A stretch of 64,000 nt of DNA from Moesziomyces globuligerus (Eukaryota; Basidiomycota; Ustilaginomycetes; Ustilaginales; Ustilaginaceae): contig JARVLF010000023.1 in assembly GCA_030849465.1 (NCBI GenBank), forward strand, positions 186,001 through 250,000. The letters are read 5' to 3'. Both the position numbers and the translations under genes were made by a program. Under the pieces are notes generated by a model. That model did not search any database, was not told the DNA's origin, and saw only the letters and a program-made list of their open reading frames with translations. This document shows, in pieces, positions 1-11,252 of this stretch (position 1 is the stretch's first letter; every line of letters starts with the position of its first letter).

Positions 1-39
1 CCCATGTACTCCAAGGTCTCCACCGTCAAGGCCGATTAG
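1..39 (+). CDS. 3' end of an unidentified coding sequence (partial)
   Basis: Frame 1 is open from the first base and ends with PMYSKVSTVKAD followed by a TAG at 37-39. The codons are C/G-ending (TAC, AAG, GTC, TCC, ACC), matching the preference of clear genes in the window, which is the only reason to call this the tail of a gene entering from the left. Twelve residues are too few to name a family, and chance is not excluded. Confidence 0.4.
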   Translation, partial: PMYSKVSTVKAD

Positions 40-437
40 CCTCCACGTTCCGTACTGTATTTCAGCCGCCACTGTGTCTGTCACCAACGCATCGTCTCTT
101 GCAAGCATGCTTTCTGCTCCCCAGTGCTCTTCGTGTCCGTACCATGTCCGTACTGTGCCAGTGTCGTGTTCTGCTTCGGCCCTTGGCAAAGTGGGGGGCG
201 CTTTGTTGGGTCGTGTGCAGGAGCGTCAGAAGAGGGGAATCGGGGAAAAGATGAATCGGGTCTGACGTGGACCCGGGGGAAAAGGCGAAAAAAGTATGTC
301 CACCTCCACACATCCAAGTTGGCACGCCGGCCTGCGGCTCGAGATGTTTAGCAGTGGCTGCTGCTGCCACTTGGCCATTTCGTTGTTCCACCATCTCTAT
401 GCTTTCCCATCGGACGGACACGACGACCTCCTGCAAG
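40..437. other. Intergenic, upstream of the GST-His6 gene
   Basis: No supported gene. The overlapping short ORFs on both strands have no recognisable domain and no consistent codon preference. The frame of the downstream gene stays open upstream to an ATG at 267, and another in-frame ATG lies at 399, but the residues between are not protein-like. Confidence 0.5.
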
Positions 438-2154
438 ATGAGCGGCGGCAACACTACCGGTGATTCAGGGTCTGGGCTTGTGCTTCATCATCTGGAGCTG
501 AGTCGATCGAACCGGATTCTATTTCTGCTCGAGGAGCTTCAGGTGCCATACCAAGTCAAGCACTACAAGCGGGACCCTACCACTCGCTTGGCGGGAGAGG
601 ATCTTAAGCAGATCCATCCACTGGGACGTTCGCCCGTGTTGACGGATGGGGGGTTGACGATCATCGAGACGAATGCGATCGTGGCGCATCTGTTGGGCCA
701 CTACTACGATCCGACGCGCGTATCGCTCGGTCCGCGTCTGGGCGAGCGCACCCAGGAGAGCGTCGACCTCGCCGCCTGGATCCAGTTCTCGGAAGGCTCC
801 ATCATGCTCCATGCCATCCCGCTCTTTTACGCCATCAAAGGTGGCGCAGCAACCCACGACGGTTCCGCCGGCATCGAAAAGGTCTGCGCAAGGGGGATTC
901 GAGCCGATCTGGAATACCTCGAAAACACGCTACTGCAGAATCAAGGTCGACTCGTCAAGGGGTACGACTTTACAGCAGCCGACTGCGCTATGCTCTACAG
1001 CGTGGATATGCTCGGTCACATCCTCGAGACGAGATCGCAGCAGTGGAGGCAGACCTTGACGATCGAGATCGGTTCGGCAACCAAGGCGTGGATGGACAAG
1101 TGCAAGCAACGTCCTGCCTTCCAAGCTGCACTGCGCAAGGAAGGCATTCCCCAAGGCCAGAACGACTGGCTGGCAGCCTTCTTCGCCGCCCCCTCGGATA
1201 AGCAGGCAAGGCGCAAGAGCCTCTTCCGGCCGTGCATCGATCTGCACGAGGGCGTGGTCAAGCAGATCGTCGGCGGTACGCTCAGCGATACGGACGGCAC
1301 GCTGCGCACCAACTTTGTCGCCACGCACGCGCCCGCGTACTTTGCCGAGCTCTACCGCACGCACAACCTCACCGGCGGCCACGTCATCAAGCTCGGTCCG
1401 CGCAACGACGAGGCGGCCACAGCGGCTCTCGCCGCCTGGCCGGGACGCCTGCACGTCGGCGGAGGCATCACGGCAGAGAATGCAAAGCTCTGGCTCGACC
1501 GTGGGGCGGAAAAGGTCATCGTCACCTCGTGGCTCTTCCCCGACTGCAAGTTCTCGCTCGAACGACTCGAGAGGCTCAGCAAGGACGTCGGTAGCGCGAG
1601 GTTGGTGGTGGATGTCAGCTGCCGAAGACGTGGAGATGCGTGGGTCGTCGCTATGAACAGGTGGCAGGACATGACGGATATGGAGGTGAACAAGGACTCG
1701 CTCGCCTTGCTCGCCAGCTACTGCGACGAATTCCTCATCCACGCCGCAGACGTAGAGGGTCTCTGCCAAGGCATCGACCAGCAACTCGTACAGAGTAAGC
1801 ACTCCCCCATCCCCATCCCCGCTTGACTACGTGTAGATGCACTGACCATGTTCTTCCTGACTGTGGCTTGTAGAGCTAGGCGAATGGGTCACCATCCCCA
1901 CCACCTACGCAGGAGGCGCTCGACGTACGTATAACCCTCTCTCACCCCCCTATTCTCCCCCGGATTGCTCGACACCATACTAACCTTGGATGCTCTCCTG
2001 TCGGCTCGGTGCAGATCTGGGAGATCTGGAGCTCGTCGATCGTCTCTCGCGCGGCAAGGTCGACCTCACCTTTGGCAGCGCGCTCGACATCTTTGGCGGC
2101 TCGGGCGTCACGCTCGATGAGCTTGTCCGCTGGAACGCCTCTGCCACCCAGTAG
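438..2154 (+). CDS. HIS6: GST-like domain fused to His6 (ProFAR isomerase), three exons
   Basis: Exons 438-1794, 1874-1924 and 2015-2154 join into a 515-residue protein. Both introns are GT-AG (GTAAGC...TAG and GTACGT...CAG) and the joined frame continues with His6 sequence. Residues about 10-245 look like a Gtt1-type glutathione S-transferase: thioredoxin-like start, YKRD, HPLGRSPVL, and an alpha-helical half with FTAADCAML. From about residue 263 the protein is a full-length His6, with CIDLHEGVVKQIVGGTL, HVIKLGP, the VGGGI phosphate-binding loop, VIVTSWLF, LIHAADVEGLC, and after splicing TYAGGARHLGDLELVD and DLTFGSALDIFGG. His6 isomerises ProFAR to PRFAR, the fourth step of histidine synthesis, normally in the cytosol. 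The yeast enzyme is a stand-alone protein of about 260 residues. I chose the ATG at 438 because the GST fold starts about ten residues later. An internal Met at 1092 could start a His6 form with a short N-terminal extension. Confidence 0.9.
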
Positions 2155-3589
2155 AACAGTAGACGCCGTAGACCTGGAGGACAGCGCACATGGCTCGAAC
2201 AGAATGGCTCCATCCTATCCACACCCAAGACCGAGCAGTCTGCACGCTCACCGAGCGAGTCCACGCATGCCTGCGGTGGGTGGTGAGAGCGAGCTCGGCG
2301 GAGTGAAGGCATGTTAGACCGAGATATTTATGCAAGGCAGGGGTGATCGGCTGTGCCAAGTTTGCCGGCTGTGCTTCGGGCGGCCACAAGGCTTTGACTC
2401 GGTGTCCGCGGGGGGGAGACAGCACTGCCAAGCCATCCGTACTGAGCGGTGATACCGAGGTCGGCGTTGTCTCAGCGTCCCATGGGAGGCAAGGCGGGGG
2501 GATGATGCTGACGTTCGGGCTGACACGCACCGCGCTCGAAGCACAGCACGTAGCTTCGCGAGCCATGTGCAAGAAGCATGGACCTCTGTACTCCGTACTG
2601 GACGTGGCGGACCCTGGATGTCGGCGCCCACTGTCGTCATGGAAGCCACGGCTCGTGCTCGTCAAGAAGCCCACCGCCGCGTACGCCGCGTGTCTGGTGG
2701 CCTCGATCGCTGGCCAGCGCACAGGCCAGGATTGAGAAGAATCCAAGTTGGACGCCCGACCGAGAGCGTAGCTGTGCCTTTGCCCCCGCCTTGCATCGGT
2801 TTGTATTCGCAAGGGCATGCAGGCGAAACCATCTTGTATTGGGGCCACGAAGCACTTGCAGCGAGAAAGGCGAGAGAAGAAAGGGGAGTTGGCCTGAGCT
2901 CGAATTCGCAACTCGCGACTCAACATCCCAGCCCAAAGCATTTGCTTTGGGAATTTGTATTCCACTTGGAGATGGGATTACTCGAGCGAGTTGGAATTTC
3001 AAGCGGCGCTAATCGGATCGTGGAGGGCCATAGGGGAGAGCGCATGGCAGTGCAGGTGTCTGGGCCAGCGCCCGTTGGATGCGCGTGTCGACGTGGGGCG
3101 TGGTGCGTGCGTGTGGCTCTCGCATTGGCCACACACGCCGATGCGACCGAAACCAAACCAGATTCGTCCGCACGCAACCTGCACCGCCCGTTCAGAGGCT
3201 CTAGGGCTCTCTCGACGGGGCCACTCTGGAAGTTCGGCAGCGCCAGAGCAAGAGAGAGTAAGCGCCGTCTCTCGAGCGCATCTGCCCTGGCCTAACGGCC
3301 TCACTGGAACCTGCACTGCACTGCACTGGCCTGGGCGCTGGCCTGAGCTGAGCTGGCTCTCGCGCCCTTCGCTCCTTCGCGCGGCGCATCCTCGGCTGCC
3401 CCCCCAAGCCTTCCCCTGTCCAGCGCCGCGCTTCCGCCCCCCCGTCTCCTATCGCCGTCGCCTATCGCATTGCTCATCGAGCACCACTCCCCTTTGCCTT
3501 TGCCCCACCATCTTCGATCTAGCTCACCGCTACACCTTCCTCTCTTACCTCTCCACCTCACACCAACCAAACCCCCCACACTAGCTACA
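2155..3589. other. Intergenic, actin promoter side
   Basis: I see no supported gene. ORFs of up to 285 codons lie on both strands but carry no domain and mirror each other, as expected in GC-rich DNA. The last 150 bases before the actin ATG are rich in C and T, a pattern common before strongly expressed fungal genes. The transcription start cannot be placed by eye. Confidence 0.5.
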
Positions 3590-5595
<2,006 letters not shown>

Positions 5596-7325
5596 GCCGC
5601 ACGGCCTCGAAACGCGCGGCCGCCGGGCAGACGTGCGCGCGGCCGAGGCGGCTCCCGAGGCGGCTCCCGAGGCGGCTCCCGAGGCGGCACCCGAGGCGGC
5701 CTCGGTTGCGCGCATCTTGTGCCGACCGGGCGTTTGCTCGCTCGCTCGCTCGCTCGTCCTGGCCGGTGGACGGCAGCACGTAGACGGTGCGGGCGCCGGA
5801 GACGCACGTGGGCGGAAAGGGAACGGCGCAGCGTTGAATCCCCTGGTAGCGGTGCGGACGGTTCGACTCGGATGGCCGACTGGGCTGATCCGGTGTTGTG
5901 CGTGCGCGGCGCTGCAGGGGTAGGTGTGCCGGGCTCTCTGCTTGAAGTGTGCTTGGGCGCGCCGCAGTCACTCATATCAAGATATGATAACGAACCCCAA
6001 TGAAATTCGAGAATTCTCGCCATGCTTGACTGCAGTGCAGACGGTTGAGTAAAGTGAGGCTGGATTCGAGAGCGAGCTGTGCAGGGGTGCGGGTGAGTCT
6101 TGAAAAGGGAGCGAGGTTGGTCGTGTGTGAAGTGCTGGAGCAGCAGGAGTGGGGATGGGGATGGGGATTGGATTTTGAAATCGGGCCAAGATTTGGTCGA
6201 GTGCGGGGGGCAAGATAGCGATCTGGTTCTCTCGTTCTCTCGCGATCCGGCTTTGCTGCACCTCGGCTACCCCCCCCCCCCCTCCCTCTCTCGGACTTTG
6301 CCTTTCCCTCTGGATCGGGTGGACGGAGGGGGATTTTTCTACCGAGCATGCAAAAAGCTCGGCTGCACGCAGAAATCACACTCCCCGCATCATTCACCGT
6401 ACCCAACCCATCCCTTCCTTTCGAGGCTTCCTTTCGATCCTTGGGTGCTTGGGTTTGGATTTGGAGTTGCGAGCATGCAAAGCGCGTAAAGTTTCGCATG
6501 CAGATCCCAACCATGAGGTTCCGTAGAGTGCGAGTTGTCACTTTGCTTGGCGCAGCTGCGCCGAAAAAAGAGAGGCGCTCGAAACGGTGGAAACGCGTCC
6601 CAAAGGACCAAAGGGCGAAAAAGGGGCAGCGCGAGATGCGGGCGCATTCCAGTTGGCACATGCATTGCAACGCTGGCTGCACGCGCGCGCGCGCGCGCCT
6701 GCGCTTCCACTCGGCTTGGCAACCCCCAACCTCAACGCTGGCAATTCCCCCCTCTCGTGCAGCACACTCAACCTGTACTTCGGCGCCCATCCGATCCAAC
6801 AAGGCTGCACATCCAAACGGCGCACGCCTCAACCTAACGAAGCATGCTCCCAAGACTTCGGCACAATCCGACAGAGGCTGCCACTCCCACTCGCGTCGCT
6901 CTCCATTCCACACCAGGCTTGGCAGCCCTCTCTCCAAGCCTCGGCGCTCCCTCTGGCCCTCTGGGCCCCCTTTGCCTCATCATCTCGCCCCTTTGCAATC
7001 CCTCCCTCCTTCCCTTCCTCCACCACAACATCCCTCGCCTCCCTCTTCCTCGCTCTCCAGTCCCTCTTGCTTGGCCGGTCCATCGCAAGTCCTCCCCCAC
7101 GCCCTTTTGCTATATCAATCCCAAAGCCACCACCCCCTTCTTCGGCCCTCGAAACCTTCAACTCTCACGCATCCCCTTTCGCCTCCCCCCTAGCATTCTC
7201 TCTCGCTCTCGCAGTTGCTCTACACACCATCGTTTGTTCTTTCGCTTGATATCGCAATCCCTCCCCACACAAAACCACGTTCTTTGACAGAACTCTCCCC
7301 ACATAGAATCCCTACCTTGGCAGCC
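5596..7325. other. Intergenic between actin and the GH23 gene
   Basis: Holds the actin 3' region, with a 12-bp tandem repeat (listed separately) and a GCTC run near 5733-5755, a run of 13 C at 6270-6282, a CG dinucleotide run near 6682-6698, and a C/T-rich stretch from about 6960 to 7325 that looks like the promoter and leader of the next gene. ORFs in this stretch are compositional. Confidence 0.5.
5645..5703. repeat. 12-bp tandem repeat behind the actin stop codon
   Basis: Unit GAGGCGGCTCCC in three exact copies, a fourth with one change, and a partial fifth. It starts about 50 bases after the actin stop and so probably lies in the 3' untranslated region. Read on the minus strand it would encode Gly-Ala-Ala-Ser repeats, but nothing suggests it is translated. 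Confidence 0.85.
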
Positions 7326-8435
7326 ATGAAGTTCCTCACCCTCGTCGCTGCTACTCTCGCCTTTGTCGCAGGCGCCTCGGCCGATGCCGGCTTTGAGGCC
7401 CGCGACCTCCCTGCCACCTCGAAGCATCCGCTCTCGATGCAGCGTCGCGACGCCCTCCTCGGCCGCGCCCACGCCGCCCCGCGCATGGTCAAGCGCGGCT
7501 CCAAGCGCTCCTGCAAGGCAAAGACCCACCACGCCGCCACCGGCGCCGGCAAGAAGACCACCCAGTCCGCCAAGCAGCACGCCAGCGCCCAGTCCCAGTC
7601 CCACTCGCAGTCGCAGTCGCAGGCGCAGTCGCAGGCGCAGTCGCAGGCGCAGTCGCAGTCGCAGGCCTCGTCGCACAGCCAGGCCGAGTCCAAGGCCGGT
7701 TCCGAGGCCAAGGCCAACGCCTCGAGCCAGAGCCAGTCCAAGAGCGACGCCAAGTCGTCCTCCTCTTCTTCTTCGTCGTCGTCGTCGTCTTCGGGGGCTG
7801 GGCTCGCGGGCTTCAACGGCGGAAGCTGCGGCTCGAGCGGTGCTAACGACCAGCAGCCCAACGGCTCGCAGAACTTCCTCAACTGCGGCCTCACCTCGGG
7901 CGGCTGGAACCCACCCAAGCTGCAGCTCGACCAGCTCAAGATCATCTCTGCCTCGGAGGCTGCGTCGTCGTCGGTCTTCGCGCCTTGCAAGGATGTGCTG
8001 TGGGCGTTTGAAGCGGCCGAGAAGGCGCACGGCATCCCCGCCACCGTGCTCATGTCGTTTGCCATGCAGGAGTCCACCTGCAACCCCAACGTGACCGGCG
8101 GCAATGGCGAGCAGGGCCTCATGCAGATCACCCCCGACAAGTGCGGCGGCGCTCCGGGAGGCAACTGCAAGGACCCCTGGTTCAACGTCGACGCGGGCGC
8201 AAAGTACTTTAAGAACACGCTCGACCAGTGTGGCGGTAGCGTGCTCCAGGCCATTGGCCAGTACAATGGCTGGTCCATCGGTCTCACTGTCCAGAAGGCT
8301 ACCGCCGCAAAGTACCAGGGCAACTGCTACGCCCAGAACAACCTCGACTACCTCTACCAGATGCTCAACGGCTGGTTCCAGGGCCGCGCAAACTCGTACG
8401 ACATGGGCACCTACAAGAACCTCGCCAGCTGCTAG
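7326..8435 (+). CDS. Secreted lysozyme-like / lytic transglycosylase (GH23-type) protein
   Basis: A single exon of 369 residues. Residues 1-20 form a clear signal peptide (MKFLTLVAATLAFVAGASAD). A basic region with a Lys-Arg site (MVKRGSKR, near residue 60) could be a Kex2 processing point. Residues about 92-163 are a Gln/Ser/Ala-rich linker ending in a run of 13 serines. Residues about 215-369 form a lysozyme-fold domain: a catalytic-type Glu at about 249 in AMQESTCNP and the family GLMQITP motif at about 264, then AGAKYFKNTLDQCGG and AIGQYNGW. Bacterial members cleave peptidoglycan. Fungal cell walls lack peptidoglycan, so the likely targets are bacteria sharing the niche, or chitin-like polymers; that is inference. 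Even cysteine spacing in the domain fits an extracellular protein. The start is set by the signal peptide and the CAGCC context before the ATG. Confidence 0.85.
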   Translation: MKFLTLVAATLAFVAGASADAGFEARDLPATSKHPLSMQRRDALLGRAHAAPRMVKRGSKRSCKAKTHHAATGAGKKTTQSAKQHASAQSQSHSQSQSQAQSQAQSQAQSQSQASSHSQAESKAGSEAKANASSQSQSKSDAKSSSSSSSSSSSSSGAGLAGFNGGSCGSSGANDQQPNGSQNFLNCGLTSGGWNPPKLQLDQLKIISASEAASSSVFAPCKDVLWAFEAAEKAHGIPATVLMSFAMQESTCNPNVTGGNGEQGLMQITPDKCGGAPGGNCKDPWFNVDAGAKYFKNTLDQCGGSVLQAIGQYNGWSIGLTVQKATAAKYQGNCYAQNNLDYLYQMLNGWFQGRANSYDMGTYKNLASC

Positions 8436-8808
8436 ATTCCCTTGCCCACGCTGTAGTCCAGTCGAGCTCTGGCCTGCGGCCAGCGTCGGTCGTCGCGCTC
8501 GTTTGTCTTCCCGAGGCTGGGGTCGGCGTCTACGTGCGGCGGTCTCTCGGTCTCCCGGTGATGCTCGTGCTCCGCCGTGCTACGCTGTGCTCGGCTGTGC
8601 TGGCCGCAACAAGGGACGGGTCTGCTGGTTCCGGACCCACCTGGCTTGCTGGACCACCAGCCGCGGCCATGCCGCTTTGTTTTGTCTCTTCGTCTTTTCA
8701 TCGCTTTGCCGTTTTTGTGCACAATCTCAATCCTCTGTTCGTTTTTCGCTCCGTTAGCATTCGTCGTGTGCGTAAGGTTTTCTGGAATTGCATGGCCAAC
8801 GGCGTGGT
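8436..8808. other. Short convergent intergenic region
   Basis: The 3' ends of the GH23 gene (plus) and the Rad10 gene (minus) face each other here. The sequence is mixed, with T-rich stretches at 8675-8760 typical of 3' untranslated regions. I see no gene. Confidence 0.5.
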
Positions 8809-9903
8809 TTAGGGGTTTGGGTTCATGGAGAGCTGCAGGGCGAGACGAAGTTGTTGGTCTTCGTCGAGGCCGTCAAGGTCGTCGAGATCGTCGAGGGTGT
8901 CGAGGTTGTCGAGGGTATTGGTGGTATTGGGGGTGATGGGGGTATTGGTGGTATTGGGGGAATTGGGGGAGTTGAGGGAGGATTGGAGGGTGTCTAGGGC
9001 TCTTGTAGGTCTGTCTGAGGGAGATGGGATGCTTTCGTTGTGCACGTTTTGGATCGAGTTTGGTGGATTGGGGGGAAGTTTTCGTTGGGAGTAGGATCTT
9101 GATTCGCCTACTCTGAAGGGTTGATGAAAGACGTCGTAGAGTCTTTTTGCCTTTACCTCTCCGAAACCAGGACACAAGCCTAGCTGATCCATACTCGCCC
9201 CCACTACACCCTCGAGACTTCCAAACCTACTGAGCAGAGTAACCACATCGGTCCTATTAATCCCCCTGACCTGCGTCAACACATTGGTTACCTGGGCCAG
9301 GTAGTCTTCACCGATTCGTTCCTTGATGAGATCGGGTGGTTTGAATTCAAACGTCTTGTACGTCTCGATATACCTCGCTGCCTCCACAGCATCCCAAGCC
9401 ACCATCAACGTAAGGTTGTTGATAAGCGCCGTCTTTGTCAGCTCCCGAATGGCCGCCTGATGATCCTGTACATCGCACAGAACCAACAACACCCGCAACG
9501 TATACATCTGTTGCAACTTCCCGATCCGACCATGCACATACTCGGGGTGCAATCGATGATACCGAATCGAAAGAAAAAGAACACACGACGTCACACCCAC
9601 TTGATAGTCGGGCACAATGTCCGCATATTCCCACCCCACACCCCCCAGGTGCGAGAGCACAGGATTGCCTCGCTGGCACGAGTTGACCAGCACCGTATTC
9701 CCCGTCCCCACAGCCCCGCGGATGAGCGGCCGTGGCCGTGGCTGCACTACGCCACTCCCACCCCTGCCACCACCCGAGGCGCTCGTCGAGGAGGTCCTGT
9801 CGTCGGAAGCAGCGTCGCGTGGGAGCGTAGACGCAGGTCGAAACGACGACATGGGTCGCAGTCCACCGTCCGTGTCGCTCGTCCCCGTCGATGGTGCCGA
9901 CAT
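8809..9903 (-). CDS. RAD10: Rad10/ERCC1 DNA repair endonuclease subunit with UIM-like tail
   Basis: An intronless 364-residue protein. Residues about 1-70 are a low-complexity lead. The ERCC1/Rad10 central domain follows (VNSCQRGNPVLSHLGGVGWE, DIVPDYQVG, LFLSIRYHRLHPEYV, RVLLVLCDV), then AARYIETYKTFEFKPPD, then a tandem helix-hairpin-helix region (VRGINRTDVVTLLSRFGSLE, LCPGFGEVKAKRLYDVFHQP) at about 200-265. Rad10 pairs with the XPF/Rad1 nuclease to cut the 5' side of lesions in nucleotide excision repair and to trim ends in single-strand annealing, in the nucleus. Known homologues end soon after the HhH region. Here about 100 residues follow: Asn/Pro/Thr repeats, Leu-Asp-Asp repeats, and DEDQQLRLALQLSM at 347-360, which matches the ubiquitin-interacting-motif pattern. 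The Leu-Asp part is written by a GTCGAG-like microsatellite. The first Met is used because the low-complexity lead is continuous with the domain. Confidence 0.92.
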   Translation of the reverse strand: MSAPSTGTSDTDGGLRPMSSFRPASTLPRDAASDDRTSSTSASGGGRGGSGVVQPRPRPLIRGAVGTGNTVLVNSCQRGNPVLSHLGGVGWEYADIVPDYQVGVTSCVLFLSIRYHRLHPEYVHGRIGKLQQMYTLRVLLVLCDVQDHQAAIRELTKTALINNLTLMVAWDAVEAARYIETYKTFEFKPPDLIKERIGEDYLAQVTNVLTQVRGINRTDVVTLLSRFGSLEGVVGASMDQLGLCPGFGEVKAKRLYDVFHQPFRVGESRSYSQRKLPPNPPNSIQNVHNESIPSPSDRPTRALDTLQSSLNSPNSPNTTNTPITPNTTNTLDNLDTLDDLDDLDGLDEDQQLRLALQLSMNPNP

Positions 9904-11252
9904 GACCGTCCCCGTTCAGCCGAGGCAGGATCCGGACGATCGCGTCTTGCAGCCAGCAGGCGTGATGCCACTCAGATGCGTTGGCCGAGATTCAGACGCC
10001 GGATGCGCGTCGCGAGCCGATGCTGTTGGCTTTGTTGGCTCAGGGTGGGTGCAACAGACTCGCTCAGATGCAGGAGCGACCAAGATCGGCACAGAAAAGA
10101 GCCACGACGGCGGCGTCCTCGGATCGCGTTTGTCGGGGTCGGGCAATATGGGTATGATTGAATTGCCTAAACGTGCGCGAGCGAGAGCGGAAGCACCAAA
10201 AGCAAATGCAGTCAGCATCCTGTCACTCGTTCTGTCTTGCTCGCAGGCAAGGAGCGGGCAGTCTCGATGGCGTCGGCACAAGAGGCGGAGGCGCGGGTTG
10301 GCGATCAGAATTGCAGAAGAAGAATTGGATCGTCACCGAGTACCTTGGACTGTTGAGCTTGTGAATGTGATATTTTAATCATCACCTCAAAGCCAACCCG
10401 CAGCTCCGCCCTAGCCGCGCCAGTTTTCAAAGAGAGTGTAAAAGAGACTTACGAGGACGCAAGAAGCGCCAGGGAGGTCGGAGTTCTCCTGGCGCAGACC
10501 GTTGCGGGTTGAATGGCGACAAGGCACCGTCGTGTGTCGAAGTGGGATCGGTCGCAGCGTCGATTGCTGGTGGTGGACCAGAGCCAACCAGAGGCAAACC
10601 GACGCTGTTGGCGATGCCTCGACGCTGACGATGCACTGGCCAGGAGACAAGCCTGAGGCCGAGCAGAGTGGCTCAGTCACGGTGGAAAATCTGGCTCAGT
10701 CGCGCTGCTTTCTCGAGCAAACGACACTCGACGTTGACAAAGTGGAGGCTCGTCGTGGAGTGTTGGTCATCACGACTCGACATGATTTTGCTATTTATCG
10801 CCCAGCACCGCTACGGTTCCGTGTTGCACTTGCTCGGCCGAGCTTTTTGCATAGTCACGTGCTATTTCTTTTTCCCGAAAATCGAGCTGGCCGCAACTCT
10901 CGGATTCGAGGCTGCATCCGCACTGGACGTGCCCATAGAGGCCCAACCCGAGTCGGGTCTGGCTCTAGGCTAAAGAGAGTGGCTCCAGTGCCCTCAAGCG
11001 CGATTCGCAGTAGAGAGGGGCACGATTCGAGGCAGCAGCCAAGTCTCAGGCGCAGACCGAGCGAGCGCAGCCAGTGAACCGCGAACAGCTGCAAGCCCAC
11101 ACACCCTCAGCCGCGCCTGGCTGAATCCACACAGTCGAGAGAGCGTAGGCGGCTGCGAGGCCGAGTGGGCGACCCGTCGTTAGCTGCTCGTCGATCCAAA
11201 CCTTCTCCTCACCATCACGTCCAACACCTGTCCGTGTCCATAGCAAGCAACA
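9904..11252. other. Divergent intergenic region between Rad10 and uL2
   Basis: Promoter space for Rad10 (minus) and uL2 (plus). ORFs across it are antisense or compositional. The final 100 bases before the uL2 ATG are C/A-rich (CACCATCACGTCCAACACC), which fits a ribosomal-protein leader. No non-coding RNA could be recognised by eye. Confidence 0.5.

Noticed and set aside
7158..8323. Minus-strand ORFs opposite the GH23 gene
   Set aside because: They are made of Leu/Arg or Cys/Asp runs that mirror the Gln/Ser repeats of the real gene.
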